Shown here piece by piece: positions 22,057-30,104 of a stretch of 64,000 nucleotides of DNA (positions are counted from its first letter, which is position 1; the number at the start of each line of letters is the position of its first letter). The stretch spans positions 62,001 through 126,000 of the forward strand of contig NZ_JASPGD010000005.1 of assembly GCF_030232885.1 (NCBI RefSeq), read 5' to 3'. A program made the position numbers and the translations under genes. Source of the stretch: Corynebacterium sp. MSK297 (GTDB lineage: Bacteria; Actinomycetota; Actinomycetes; Mycobacteriales; Mycobacteriaceae). The notes beneath the pieces are model-generated. The model searched no databases and was not told where the DNA came from. It saw nothing but the letters and a program-made list of their open reading frames with translations.

Positions 22057-23441
22057 GGGTTAAGGGTCAAAAAGTGTGTCCGGAATCGCGGATTTTCACG
22101 GATTGACCTGTAGGTTTCCGGAAAGTATATGCTCCGGAAGCATATATCTAGCCCCCGACGGGAAATCCTCGGTGTGGCAGCCGTGATGTGCTATGCGCGG
22201 CGTGGTGTGGTGTCGCAATGTCGAAGAACCAACCACGCTGCCACTGCGGCGGTGAAATGAAACGCAACGGCACCACCAGCAAAGGCACCACCAGATGGCG
22301 CTGCAAACAATGCGGCGCCTCCAGCGTCAAACGTCGAAACGACATCACCAACGCGGCAGTGTTCACCCAGTTCATCGAGCATTGCACCACCGCAATATCA
22401 CTCGACGACCTAGCCAAACGAAACGGTGTTAGCCGCGCCACCATGAAGCGGCGCTTCAAGTGGTGCTGGCTCGTTGATGTGCCTGACCCCACCGCCGGCC
22501 ACCACAAGCGGATCTACGACCAGGTATTTCTCGATGGCACCTACACCGCCGGTGGCTGCCTGATCGTCGCGGCGACCATCGACCACGTGATCGCCTGGCA
22601 CTGGTGCAAACACGAAACCACCCGCGACTACCAACTGCTGCTTGAACGCATCGAAGCCCCACTCATCGCCGTCATCGACGGCGGCCAAGGCGCATACAGC
22701 GCAATCAAAAAGTGCTGGCCGACTACGAAAATTCAACGCTGCCTCGTCCACGCCCAACGCGTGGTCCGCCGCTACACCACCACCAACCCACGCACCGATG
22801 CCGGGCGCACCATCTACCGACTTGCGCTGAAACTGACCCGGATCACCACACTGGATGAAGCCGCCGCGTGGGGTGTGCAACTGCACGAGTTTTCAACGAT
22901 CTACCGGGAATGGATGAACGAGAAAACCATGATCAAAGACCCCAAAACAGGTGCATGGACCCGCGTGTGGACCCACCACAACGTGCGCAAGGCCTACAAC
23001 AGCCTCAACCATCTTTGGCGGTCCGAGATGCTGTTTGTCTACCTCAACCCGCCAGCAGGAGTCCTTGCGCCCGAGCGGATCAAATCCACCACCAACAGCT
23101 TAGAAGGCGGCATCAACGCCCAGCTCAAACTGCTCGCCAGAACCCACCGCGGCAGATCAGGCGAACGACAACGCCGCATGCTGGATTGGTGGCTCTACTT
23201 AAAAACGGAACTGCCTGACGATCCAGTACGAATCGCCAGGCAGTCCGACTGGGGCCAGGGCCAACTCGCCAAAGTATCCACCCTGACCCAAACCGAGAAC
23301 CAAGCCGACCACGAAACAGGACGCCCAGCCCTCTACGACAACGCTATCGACACCGACTACACCCACTCAATCGGCATTCAAAAAGGCCAAATCTAACCCC
23401 CGCGACACGCCGAGCCAGACACACATTTTGACCCTTAACCC
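22057..23441 (+). mobile_element. IS1249-type insertion sequence (IS256 family)
   Basis: Terminal inverted repeats GGGTTAAGGGTCAAAA... start at 22057 and, inverted, end at 23441; they agree over about 27 positions with two mismatches. One transposase gene lies inside. An inner palindrome TATATGCT/AGCATATA lies at 22126-22146. No matching target duplication is visible at the two ends, which suggests recombination or deletion after insertion. IS1249 flanks erm(X) in transposon Tn5432, and erm(X) follows immediately here. Confidence 0.88.
22218..23396 (+). CDS. IS1249-family transposase
   Basis: 392 residues from the ATG at 22218. The N-terminal zinc-ribbon-like 'CHCGGEMKRNG...CKQCG' is followed by a helix-turn-helix region. 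The DDE core begins with 'DQVFLDGTYTAGG' and 'AVIDGGQGAYSAIKKCWP', and has 'QRCLVHAQRVVRRY', the C-x(2)-H motif of IS256-like transposases. The reading frame is intact, so the element may be active. Confidence 0.9.
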   Translation: MSKNQPRCHCGGEMKRNGTTSKGTTRWRCKQCGASSVKRRNDITNAAVFTQFIEHCTTAISLDDLAKRNGVSRATMKRRFKWCWLVDVPDPTAGHHKRIYDQVFLDGTYTAGGCLIVAATIDHVIAWHWCKHETTRDYQLLLERIEAPLIAVIDGGQGAYSAIKKCWPTTKIQRCLVHAQRVVRRYTTTNPRTDAGRTIYRLALKLTRITTLDEAAAWGVQLHEFSTIYREWMNEKTMIKDPKTGAWTRVWTHHNVRKAYNSLNHLWRSEMLFVYLNPPAGVLAPERIKSTTNSLEGGINAQLKLLARTHRGRSGERQRRMLDWWLYLKTELPDDPVRIARQSDWGQGQLAKVSTLTQTENQADHETGRPALYDNAIDTDYTHSIGIQKGQI

Positions 23442-23463
23442 TTTAATGGATATAATTAGACCC

Positions 23464-23511
23464 ATGTTGATTTCAGGTACCGCTTTCTTGCGGTTGCGCA
23501 CCAACCGCTAA
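23464..23511 (+). CDS. Erm(X) leader peptide
   Basis: A 15-codon ORF, MLISGTAFLRLRTNR, matching the known leader of erm(X). Macrolide-stalled ribosomes on this leader alter the downstream mRNA fold and free the erm(X) start. It begins 22 bp beyond the IS1249 right end. Confidence 0.88.
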   Translation: MLISGTAFLRLRTNR

Positions 23512-23600
23512 GGCGGTTTCCTACCCCGTAGGTTAAAAACCGCTCCGGTCCTTTAGCCGGGCGGCTATTTGTCATGCCCGGCTCCCTTTCAAATCCAAGG
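23490..23600 (+). promoter_or_regulatory. erm(X) translational attenuator
   Basis: Competing stems occur between leader and gene: GGTTGCGCACCAACC within the leader end, AACCGC/GCGGTT around the leader stop, TACCCCGTA, and GCCGGGC pairing with GCCCGGC near 23557-23582. The layout fits inducible attenuation, though pairing order was judged by eye. Confidence 0.7.
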
Positions 23601-23610
23601 AGCACACCTG

Positions 23611-24465
23611 ATGTCTGCATACGGACACGGCCGTCACGAGCATGGCCAAAATTTTCTCACCAACCACAAGATCATCAACTCCATCATCGACCTTGTGAAA
23701 CAAACCTCCGGCCCCATCATTGAGATCGGACCAGGAAGCGGTGCCCTCACTCACCCGATGGCCCACTTGGGGAGGGCGATAACGGCAGTTGAAGTGGACG
23801 CAAAACTAGCTGCCAAAATCACACAAGAAACCTCCTCGGCGGCGGTCGAAGTGGTCCATGATGATTTCCTTAACTTCCGGTTACCCGCCACTCCCTGCGT
23901 CATTGTGGGAAACATTCCCTTTCACCTCACCACTGCCATTCTTCGAAAGTTGCTGCATGCGCCAGCATGGACTGACGCTGTACTCCTCATGCAGTGGGAA
24001 GTCGCTCGCCGCCGGGCCGGGGTAGGCGCAAGCACGATGATGACGGCTCAGTGGTCCCCATGGTTCACATTTCACCTGGGTTCTCGGGTACCAAGGCCTG
24101 CTTTCCGGCCACAGCCAAACGTTGACGGGGGGATCTTAGTGATCCGCCGGGTGGGTGACCCGAAGATTCCGATAGAGCAGCGCAAAGCCTTTCAGGCGAT
24201 GGTGCACACCGTTTTCACTGCCCGGGGACGCGGGATAGGGGAAATTCTCCGAAGGGCAGGGTTGTTTTCATCACGTTCAGAAACACAATCATGGTTGCGC
24301 TCGCGAGGAATCGACCCCGCGACCCTACCTCCCAGATTGCACACCAACGACTGGATCGATCTCTTCCAGGTGACTGGTTCCTCTCTACCTCACCATCGAC
24401 CCATTTCACCATCGGGAAGTAGTCAACGACCTCCTCAACGGAAAAACCGAAGCCGGCGGCGTTAA
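23611..24465 (+). CDS. erm(X): 23S rRNA (adenine-N6)-dimethyltransferase Erm(X)
   Basis: 284 residues, full length for Erm(X). It dimethylates A2058 of 23S rRNA and gives resistance to macrolides, lincosamides and streptogramin B. The N-terminal 'GQNFLTNHKIINSIIDLV', SAM motif 'IEIGPGSGALTHPMA' and catalytic 'VGNIPFHLTTAILRKLL' are present. The ATG at 23611 with AAGGAG upstream is chosen over the frame-open CDS beginning. The last 40 residues are basic and Ser/Pro-rich. Likely part of a Tn5432-like unit whose right-hand IS1249 is missing. Confidence 0.96.
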   Translation: MSAYGHGRHEHGQNFLTNHKIINSIIDLVKQTSGPIIEIGPGSGALTHPMAHLGRAITAVEVDAKLAAKITQETSSAAVEVVHDDFLNFRLPATPCVIVGNIPFHLTTAILRKLLHAPAWTDAVLLMQWEVARRRAGVGASTMMTAQWSPWFTFHLGSRVPRPAFRPQPNVDGGILVIRRVGDPKIPIEQRKAFQAMVHTVFTARGRGIGEILRRAGLFSSRSETQSWLRSRGIDPATLPPRLHTNDWIDLFQVTGSSLPHHRPISPSGSSQRPPQRKNRSRRR

Positions 24466-24502
24466 TCCCCACCAAAACCGAAATCCACCAGTAGTACTAA
24501 AA

Positions 24503-25201
24503 GGGCTCTTCCGGTTTTAGAGTGCATTGATTAGTTCGCCGGGGGTTCGGGCGTGGCACAAGATATTGGGGTCCTTGGCTTTGTAGGAAAAAGGTATCTA
24601 ATCCATCCGTACAAAACTAAGGACCTACTGTGCAGCCTAACGGAAATGTCATCGTCGATACCATCTGCCGCACCGCAAAACTAGGAACTACTATCACCGG
24701 TGCCACAGAAAACGGTGACGTCACTGTTATTGAAGCCGAACCCGTCGAGCCGATCAATGAATGCCCTACCTGCGGGCAGCCTGGAGTATTCCGCGACCAC
24801 GTCATCCGCAGCCTGGTCGATCTGCCCATCGTCGGCCACCCAACAACTTCATGTGCGCCTTCCACGCTACCGGTGCACCAACAAGCGTTGCTTGCAGAAG
24901 ATCTTCCGTGCTGGCCTTGCCTGCGCGCCCGACAATTCAAAGACCACGGACCAGGTGACCCACTGGATCCTGCAACGACTCTGCCTAAATCGGATGAGCG
25001 TTGCCGCTGCACCCAAGTCATTAGGCCTGGGGTGGGATATGAAGTGTCCCAGGTTTTGTTCCGTTTGATGAAACCCGTTTTTGAAACAACGTACGGAGCA
25101 CAACGCACGCCGATGCCAAAGCTTCCGCAACATCGACTACCTCATCAAACCCACGACAGTGGGATTCACACCCTCAATCCCCACGCGTGCAATCTGGGTT
25201 A
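24503..25201 (+). mobile_element. Decayed ISL3-family element with an IS3 end inside
   Basis: The left terminal repeat GGGCTCTTCCGGTTTTAGAG at 24503 is typical of corynebacterial ISL3 elements (IS1207/IS31831 type). The transposase N-terminal half runs to about 25043. It is interrupted by a 27-bp piece, GAAGTGTCCCAGGTTTTGTTC..., identical in type to the right end of the IS3 element at 42245-42271. A C-terminal ISL3-like tail ('FRNIDYLIKPTT') resumes to 25201. Only one IS3 end is present, so an insertion followed by deletion is likely. Confidence 0.75.
24630..25201 (+). pseudogene. ISL3-family transposase remnant
   Basis: From a GTG at 24630 the frame encodes 'CPTCGQPGVFRDHVIRSLVDLP', the ISL3 zinc-finger and DLP motif. 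A one-base shift near 24845 moves the match to the next frame ('LHVRLPRYRCTNKRCLQKIF') up to about 25043. The rest of the catalytic domain is missing, apart from a short C-terminal stretch at about 25090-25201. Not functional. Confidence 0.8.
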
Positions 25202-25451
25202 AGTAGCAAAAAATGTGTCTGACCGGCGTGTCGCCAATTCCCTAGATCTGGCCTTTCCGGATACCGATTGAGTGCGTGTATTCAACATCGATACCCTGGT
25301 CGTAGAGGGCTGGCTGACCAGGTAGCTGGTTGGTGTGGGTATTTTCTGGTTTTTGGTGAGGAACATGCCTGCTGGGCTTATTATTTCGGGGTTTGTGCTG
25401 CTAGAGGTGTAGATATACGGGGTTTGGCACACACTTTTTGGCGTTTAACCC
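25196..25451 (-). mobile_element. 256-bp internally deleted IS1249-like element
   Basis: One end, GGGTTAAGTAGCAAAAAATG at 25196, and the inverted end CACTTTTTGGCGTTTAACCC finishing at 25451 are diverged versions of the IS1249 terminal repeats. On the minus strand 25256-25330 encodes 'PALYDQGIDVEYTHSIGIRKGQI' then stop, aligning with the C-terminus of the intact transposase ('PALYDNAIDTDYTHSIGIQKGQI'). The centre is lost, giving a MITE-like relic in inverted orientation to the intact copy. Confidence 0.8.
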
Positions 25452-25452
25452 T

Positions 25453-25675
25453 AAAAAAGGTCGCCGCCAACCTCGGCTTCCGCATGACGAAACAGAGCTT
25501 CGCTAAGGGAGCAGCAAAAACCATTCCTGTAGTCGGTGCAGTCATCCCGGGAGGACTGACGTTCGCGACCTTCCCGCCCATGGCCAAGCGCTTGCAGAAA
25601 CACCTGGCAGGCCTCGCGCTGGCCAAACCCTGTGGTGTACCAAATACCACTGATACGGGGATAACGCCGGCATGA
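25453..25675 (+). pseudogene. C-terminal fragment of an EcsC-like protein
   Basis: About 70 residues with 'TKQSFAKGAAKTIPVVGAVIPGGLTFATFPPMAKRL', resembling the C-terminal part of EcsC-family membrane-associated proteins. The 5' part is replaced by the IS1249-like relic. Its TGA overlaps the ATG of the next fragment, suggesting a former operon. Family call is tentative. Confidence 0.5.
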
Positions 25676-25900
25676 CAACGACCTCAGCTCAGTTTGACGC
25701 TGTCATTGCCGCAACCCGCCACATCCCCGAAGCAAACTTCACCGCCTACCGCGGCGGCTGCCCTCAAGAGATCAGTACAGCCCTTATCGACGTTGTGTTC
25801 TCGATCCGGGCCTAGTAGTACGAGACTTCGCTACACCTGGCCTTGGCGTCAGGAACCGCGTGCAGGCCTTCCGTTCCGACAACCCGTGCGATCCTCGACG
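25672..25900 (+). pseudogene. Broken conserved hypothetical gene
   Basis: ATG at 25672 opens 47 codons ('TAQFDAVIAATRHIPEANFTAYRGG'-like N-terminus; here 'SAQFDAV') ending at TAG 25813-25815. The neighbouring frame continues with 'VVRDFATPGLGVRNRVQAFRSDNP' to about 25895, so a frameshift has split the gene. I do not recognise a function. It appears cut by the cadD-linked sequence that follows. Confidence 0.45.
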
Positions 25901-26139
25901 AGGTACACCCCAATAGGGCAGGTTTAAAATTACTGTCAGAGCCAGAAGGCGTTGGCACAGATGGCCCCGGTGAAGCAGAAGCCTTCGGCCACCGAATTAA
26001 TGTAAAAGCATATGACAGCCTCGACGCCATGATCGACAAGGCACGATACGACCCGGCGACCGCCTCAATGCGTGCTCGACTTAATGACGTATCCCCCAGG
26101 ATGTCCGCAATCCGTTCGCCCATCTCAGCATCCCACTGG

Positions 26140-26300
26140 AATTTCTGTCGCCCTAGCGTGGTCGAGCCCCTGCGGCAACGGTTTTTCACAACTTCATGGG
26201 CGGTTCAGTTGACGCCGGTGAGGAAACCTAGAGAGGCCCTGGGGGCACGGGGGATGAGCTTATTAAAGGCCGAAGGCACCGCCGCTGACGAGGATGAAGA
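26140..26300. repeat. 161-bp repeat, copy A (cadD 3' end)
   Basis: Nearly identical to 27484-27644. It covers the last 38 bp of cadD and about 123 bp downstream. An additional shared stretch, CACCCCAATAGGGCAG, lies at about 25909 ahead of copy A and at about 27469 ahead of copy B; the roughly 210 bp between it and the repeat in copy A are missing in copy B. The remaining 25900-26139 sequence holds only short frames I cannot assign. Confidence 0.85.
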
Positions 26301-26859
26301 TACCCAGGCCAATCAAAACGATCGGGAACAGCACATGCTCCCAGCGTTCGAGAACCTCCGCGATCGGTGGACGGGTGGCCACGAACTTCGCCAACAGGAC
26401 CAAGCCCGCCACCAGGATCAGAAAGACGACGCAGTAGATGATAACGGTGGCGGTATCCACGTTGAGAAAAACCGGGACATAGACGCCGATATTGTCGCCA
26501 CCGTTGGCAAAGGTCACACCGGCGACGATCAAGGCGCTTACGTTCTTTCCGCTGACTTTCGCGTCATCGTCGTCATCATCGTTTCCCTGCCAGGCTTGCC
26601 AGGCCGCCCGCAGCCCCAGGGCCAGGGGGATCAGCCCGAAGTAGGGGATCGCCTCGGTGGGCAGGAAGGCATCCGCCCCTAGGGTGACCAGAATCGTGGC
26701 TGCGAGGATGCCCGCGAAACCAAGATACTGCCCGGCCAGGATCCGAAGTGTGGTCCCTGCTTGGCCGGCCCCACGGGCGAAGAACAGCGAGAGCACGATG
26801 ATGTCGTCGATATTGGTGGCGATAAACAGACCAACCGCCCCCAGGAGACCAGTTACCAC
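26263..26859 (-). CDS. cadD: Cadmium resistance transporter CadD family
   Basis: 198 residues. The N-terminal 'FIATNIDDIIVLSLFFAR' and middle 'VAGVTFANGGDNIGVYVPVF' are the two acidic repeat motifs of CadD/LysE-superfamily exporters. Five or so membrane helices are visible, with an Asp-rich cytoplasmic loop (DDDDDD, about residue 93). It exports Cd(II) from the cell. The GTG start abuts the cmtR stop codon exactly, so the two are co-transcribed and coupled. Confidence 0.93.
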   Translation of the reverse strand: MVTGLLGAVGLFIATNIDDIIVLSLFFARGAGQAGTTLRILAGQYLGFAGILAATILVTLGADAFLPTEAIPYFGLIPLALGLRAAWQAWQGNDDDDDDAKVSGKNVSALIVAGVTFANGGDNIGVYVPVFLNVDTATVIIYCVVFLILVAGLVLLAKFVATRPPIAEVLERWEHVLFPIVLIGLGIFILVSGGAFGL

Positions 26860-27219
26860 TTACCTGTTCCCCTCTCCGGTGGTGCACCCGGGCACGTCAC
26901 ATGCCGAGTCAATACACGGGGCATTCTCGTCGGCAGCCAGAGTGGTATCTAGCAGTGAGTTCAACGCCTGGACAAGATGGGCGTCGACGATCTCGTAGCG
27001 GGTCTTCCTCCCCTGCGGTTCGGCGACCACAATTCCGCAGTCCCGTAGGCAAGTGAGGTGGTTCGACACATTTGACCGCGTCAGTTCCAGCTCCCGGGCG
27101 AGAGCGGCCGGATAGGCCGGGCCGCCCAGCAGGGTCAGGAGAATACGGGATCGGGTGGGATCGGCCATCGCCCGACCCAATCGGTTCATCACGTCCAAGC
27201 GTGAAGCAATAGTCAGCAT
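26860..27219 (-). CDS. cmtR: CmtR-type ArsR/SmtB repressor
   Basis: 119 residues. The winged helix contains 'ELTRSNVSNHLTCLRDCGIVV'. Cys57, Cys61 and Cys102 occupy the exact positions of the Cd/Pb ligands in M. tuberculosis CmtR. Metal binding should release it from DNA and induce cadD downstream. A palindrome overlaps its own start codon. Confidence 0.93.
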   Translation of the reverse strand: MLTIASRLDVMNRLGRAMADPTRSRILLTLLGGPAYPAALARELELTRSNVSNHLTCLRDCGIVVAEPQGRKTRYEIVDAHLVQALNSLLDTTLAADENAPCIDSACDVPGCTTGEGNR

Positions 27220-27231
27220 GCACTGGACTAT
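27209..27231 (-). promoter_or_regulatory. Likely CmtR operator over the start codon
   Basis: ATAGTC (27209-27214) and GACTAT (27226-27231) are an inverted repeat enclosing the ATG of cmtR. The hexamer TATAGT, seven bases before the ATG on the minus strand, could be the -10, implying a leaderless transcript. The same arrangement precedes the second cmtR gene at 34787-34808. Confidence 0.6.
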
Positions 27232-27483
27232 ACAGCAGATGCTGAACTGTTGCCACGAGGGTCGAACGTCGGCCCGACGGTGATGTGTTTCTGAGCCTGT
27301 TTCCGCGTGGCTTTAGTGTCTTCCCTTTTCGTATTTGTGCGGTTGTTGAATCTGTGCCTGTGGCGCAACCTGCTTGTCCCCTATTTTTTGCAAACCGCCG
27401 TGAACTTTAGTTCGCGACGGAGCTTTCAATGGCCCCAGTTCGTGCCCGTCTAAGTGGGGCACACCCCAATAGGGCAGTTTTAG

Positions 27484-27644
27484 AATTTCTGTCGCCCTAG
27501 CGTGGTCGACCCCCTGCGGCAGCGGTCTTTCACAACTTCATAGGCGGTTCAGTTGATGCCGGTGAGGAAACCTAGAGAGGCCCTAGGAGCACGGGGGATG
27601 AGCTTATTAAAGGCCGAAGGCGCCGCCGCTGACGAGGATGAAGA
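27484..27644. repeat. 161-bp repeat, copy B with truncated cadD
   Basis: Duplicate of 26140-26300. It ends exactly at the IS1628-type left terminus (27645), leaving only the last dozen codons of a second cadD. The 27232-27483 stretch upstream carries no gene I can support. Confidence 0.85.
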
Positions 27645-28486
27645 GGTGCTGTTGCAAAGTTGGGGCAGTAGGAAGAGCGACGTGAAATAATCACAGCCAT
27701 GGGTATCTTCTCCGGTCGTCGTTTCCCCGTGACATCATTCTGTGGGCAGTGCGGTGGTACTGCCGCTACGGGGTGAGCTACCGCGATCTGGAGGAAATGA
27801 TGACCGAGCGTGGCGTGCCGGTTGATCACACCACGATTCTCACCGCTGGGTCCAGAAATACGCCCCTGAGCTGGACAAGCAAACACGGTGGTACCGGCAG
27901 GTACCTGATTGGCAGGCCAGTTCCTGGCGGGTGGATGAGACCTATATCCGGGTCGGCGGCAGGTGGTGCTACCTCTGATCTGGCGATCACCGCCGGTGGC
28001 CAGACCCTGGCCTTTTACCTCTCTCCGAAGCGGAACGTGGCCGCAGCGAAGCGTTTCCTGGCCAAGGCCCTCAGATCCAATGCGTCAGCCGGGTATCCCA
28101 GAGTGATCAACACCGATAAAGCACCCTCCCTAGCCAGAGCAATCGCCGAGTTGAAGTCAGAGGGAATCTGCCCGCCAACAGTGGAACACCGGCAGGTGAA
28201 ATACCTCAACAACATCCTGGAAGCCGACCATGGTCGGCTGAAGGGGATCCTCGGGCCGAAAGGCGCGTTTAAGAACCGGACATCTGCATATCGGACGTTG
28301 AAAGGGATGGAGGCGATGCACTCATTGCGGAAAGGGCAAGGCACGATGTTTGCCCTCACGGGCAACCGAACCCGGACGAGGTGATCGTCAACCGGGTCTT
28401 CGAGACGGCTTAAGCACCCCGGAGCAAGGACAACTGATGTCTTGAGGTTGGGCTTTTCGACCCTGGCCCAACTTTGCAACAGCACC
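27645..28486 (+). mobile_element. IS1628-type insertion sequence (IS6 family)
   Basis: 842 bp bounded by GGTGCTGTTGCAAAGTTGGG at 27645 and its inverse ending at 28486. The single transposase is frameshifted. Flanks differ (cadD 3' end on the left, unrelated DNA on the right), consistent with an IS6-mediated deletion or cointegrate resolution. Confidence 0.88.
27699..28413 (+). pseudogene. Frameshifted IS6-family transposase
   Basis: Starts MGIFSGRRFP at 27699. A one-base loss near 27727 breaks the frame, and a second shift at about 27838-27975 puts the first DDE aspartate ('WRVDETY') out of frame. The remainder matches IS6 transposases in frame, including 'VINTDKAPSLARAIAELK' and 'HRQVKYLNNILEADHGRLK'. 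Likely inactive alone. Confidence 0.85.
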
Positions 28487-28632
28487 AGTCAGCGAGCACC
28501 GGTGCTCTTTGCTGATATTGACACCGCGCCCTCACCGACCCACTCGTAACAGTCCTGAAGGGTGGTCCGGTGGATCTGTGGCATCGAGACGGTGGAATGC
28601 CCGTTTCTTAAGGGACCGTGTGCTCGGGGGGG

Positions 28633-29283
28633 TTATCCTCCCGTGAACGCGGAGTAGAAGGTGATAAATACCGAGGCCGCCACAGCGACGTACGCCACGG
28701 CGATGAGGGTGCCTGCCCACTGGGAGGTAAACCGCACCACAGCAGGGGAGGCGGGGAAGAGGCCGTGGGCGAGGTTGCGTACTGTGAGCAGGATAAACAG
28801 CGGGACCATCATCGCCCACACCACCATGCAGTACAGGCACAAAATATGGATGACGAACAGCGCCTGGTACCACAGCCAGATGATGAACAGCAGGCCCACG
28901 GTCACACCCGCCTGCAGACCTCCCCAGTACCAGTCGGCGAAGCGTGCCCCCGACAGCATGGCCATCGCGGTGGTGATGACCACGGCGAAGGCGACAATGC
29001 CGGTCAACGGGTTGGGGAAGCCGAAGAGTTCGGACTGCCAGGTGCCCATCACTTTTCCGCAGGAGACCAGGGCGTTGATGTCACAGGTGGTGACATGCTC
29101 GGCGTCCTCGTAGAGGGCCAGGCGTTCAAGCACCAGGATACCGGAGGCCACCCAGCCGATCACGCCGGTGACCAGCAGGATGAGGGCGAAAGGACGCTGG
29201 CGGGCAAAGACAGGCAGGAAGGTGTCGTCGTTCGTCTCGGTCACAAGAACCTCATTGTCGTCGGCGGGGGCTGGGTGCATCAT
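28633..29283 (-). CDS. Vitamin K epoxide reductase (VKOR) family protein
   Basis: 216 residues with about five membrane helices. Redox cysteines Cys67 and Cys75 lie in the first loop ('TTCDINALVSCGKV') and the CxxC Cys149-Cys152 in 'ILCLYCMVV'. Bacterial VKOR reoxidizes DsbA-like oxidases using quinone. The DsbA-like gene lies 9 bp upstream in the same operon, making a complete disulfide-forming pair. Confidence 0.93.
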   Translation of the reverse strand: MMHPAPADDNEVLVTETNDDTFLPVFARQRPFALILLVTGVIGWVASGILVLERLALYEDAEHVTTCDINALVSCGKVMGTWQSELFGFPNPLTGIVAFAVVITTAMAMLSGARFADWYWGGLQAGVTVGLLFIIWLWYQALFVIHILCLYCMVVWAMMVPLFILLTVRNLAHGLFPASPAVVRFTSQWAGTLIAVAYVAVAASVFITFYSAFTGG

Positions 29284-29292
29284 GGATTCGGA

Positions 29293-30000
29293 TTAGTCGG
29301 CGGCGGCCGCGTCGACCTCGGCCCGGAACTGCTCCAGGGAGTCCGGGGTCAGGAGCTGACCGTCGAGGAAGAAAGTCGGGGTGCCGCGCACACCCAGGGC
29401 CGTGCCGTCAGCCACATCGAGTCGGACCCGTTCCTCGGTGGCAGGATCGGCCACAGCGGCGTCAAAGGCGGCCATGTCCAGACCCAGATCCTCAGCGAAA
29501 CCACGGAAGACCGGGCCTCGGTCCTCGGTGGTGTGACTCCACTGTTCTTGAGTCTCGAACATCTGCTGGTACATCGCGTCGTATTGTCCCTGCTGGGCGG
29601 CAGCCTCGACGGCGATGGCCGCGGTCATGGAGTTGGGGTGGCCTGGCAGCGGGAAGTAACGGTTGACGAAGGTGACGGTGTCGGAGTACTCCGCACGCAG
29701 TTCCTCCACGAAGGGGTAAGCCGCCCGGCAGGCCTCGCACTCGAAGTCGAGGAACTCCACCAGCACGGCCTTCTCGTTCGGCGCCTGGGACAGCACCCGA
29801 CTGTTGTCCCGGACCACCTGTCCCGCATCACTGGCCACGGTTTCCGGGGCGGGCGCAGAAGCGGAGTCGGATCGGCCGAGGAAAAAGGCGACGATCCCGG
29901 CGATGACGACGATTGCCAATAACACCCAGACAATGATCTGGGCTTTTCTCCAATTTCCGGAGGGCCGGGCGGAGGTGGTGCGGTTGGTGGGGGTGCTCAC
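29293..30000 (-). CDS. Membrane-anchored DsbA-family thiol oxidoreductase
   Basis: 235 residues. A single N-terminal membrane helix (about 21-41) anchors a thioredoxin/DsbA domain outside the membrane. The active site is CEAC (Cys88, Cys91) in 'EFLDFECEACRAAYPF', and the cis-Pro loop is 'GVRGTPTFFLDG'. It introduces disulfides into exported proteins and is partnered by the downstream VKOR. Located between metal-resistance genes, it may fold the exported copper proteins nearby (inference). Confidence 0.92.
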   Translation of the reverse strand: MSTPTNRTTSARPSGNWRKAQIIVWVLLAIVVIAGIVAFFLGRSDSASAPAPETVASDAGQVVRDNSRVLSQAPNEKAVLVEFLDFECEACRAAYPFVEELRAEYSDTVTFVNRYFPLPGHPNSMTAAIAVEAAAQQGQYDAMYQQMFETQEQWSHTTEDRGPVFRGFAEDLGLDMAAFDAAVADPATEERVRLDVADGTALGVRGTPTFFLDGQLLTPDSLEQFRAEVDAAAAD

Positions 30001-30104
30001 GAGGGGTCCGTTCTATCTCTGGTGGAAATTAAGGGGTGTCGAGGCCGTGGGCCCCGGGGGACCCGGCAAGGTGGCGACGAAGTCCTCCAGGACCGAGACG
30101 GTCA

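Noticed and set aside
25843..26682. 279-codon plus-strand frame over the cadD region
   Set aside because: Mostly antisense to cadD; the unique first part (25900-26139) has no recognisable similarity and no start signal.
28618..29922. 434-codon plus-strand frame across the VKOR and DsbA genes
   Set aside because: His/Gly/Gln-rich antisense shadow; the minus-strand genes have clear motifs and spacing.
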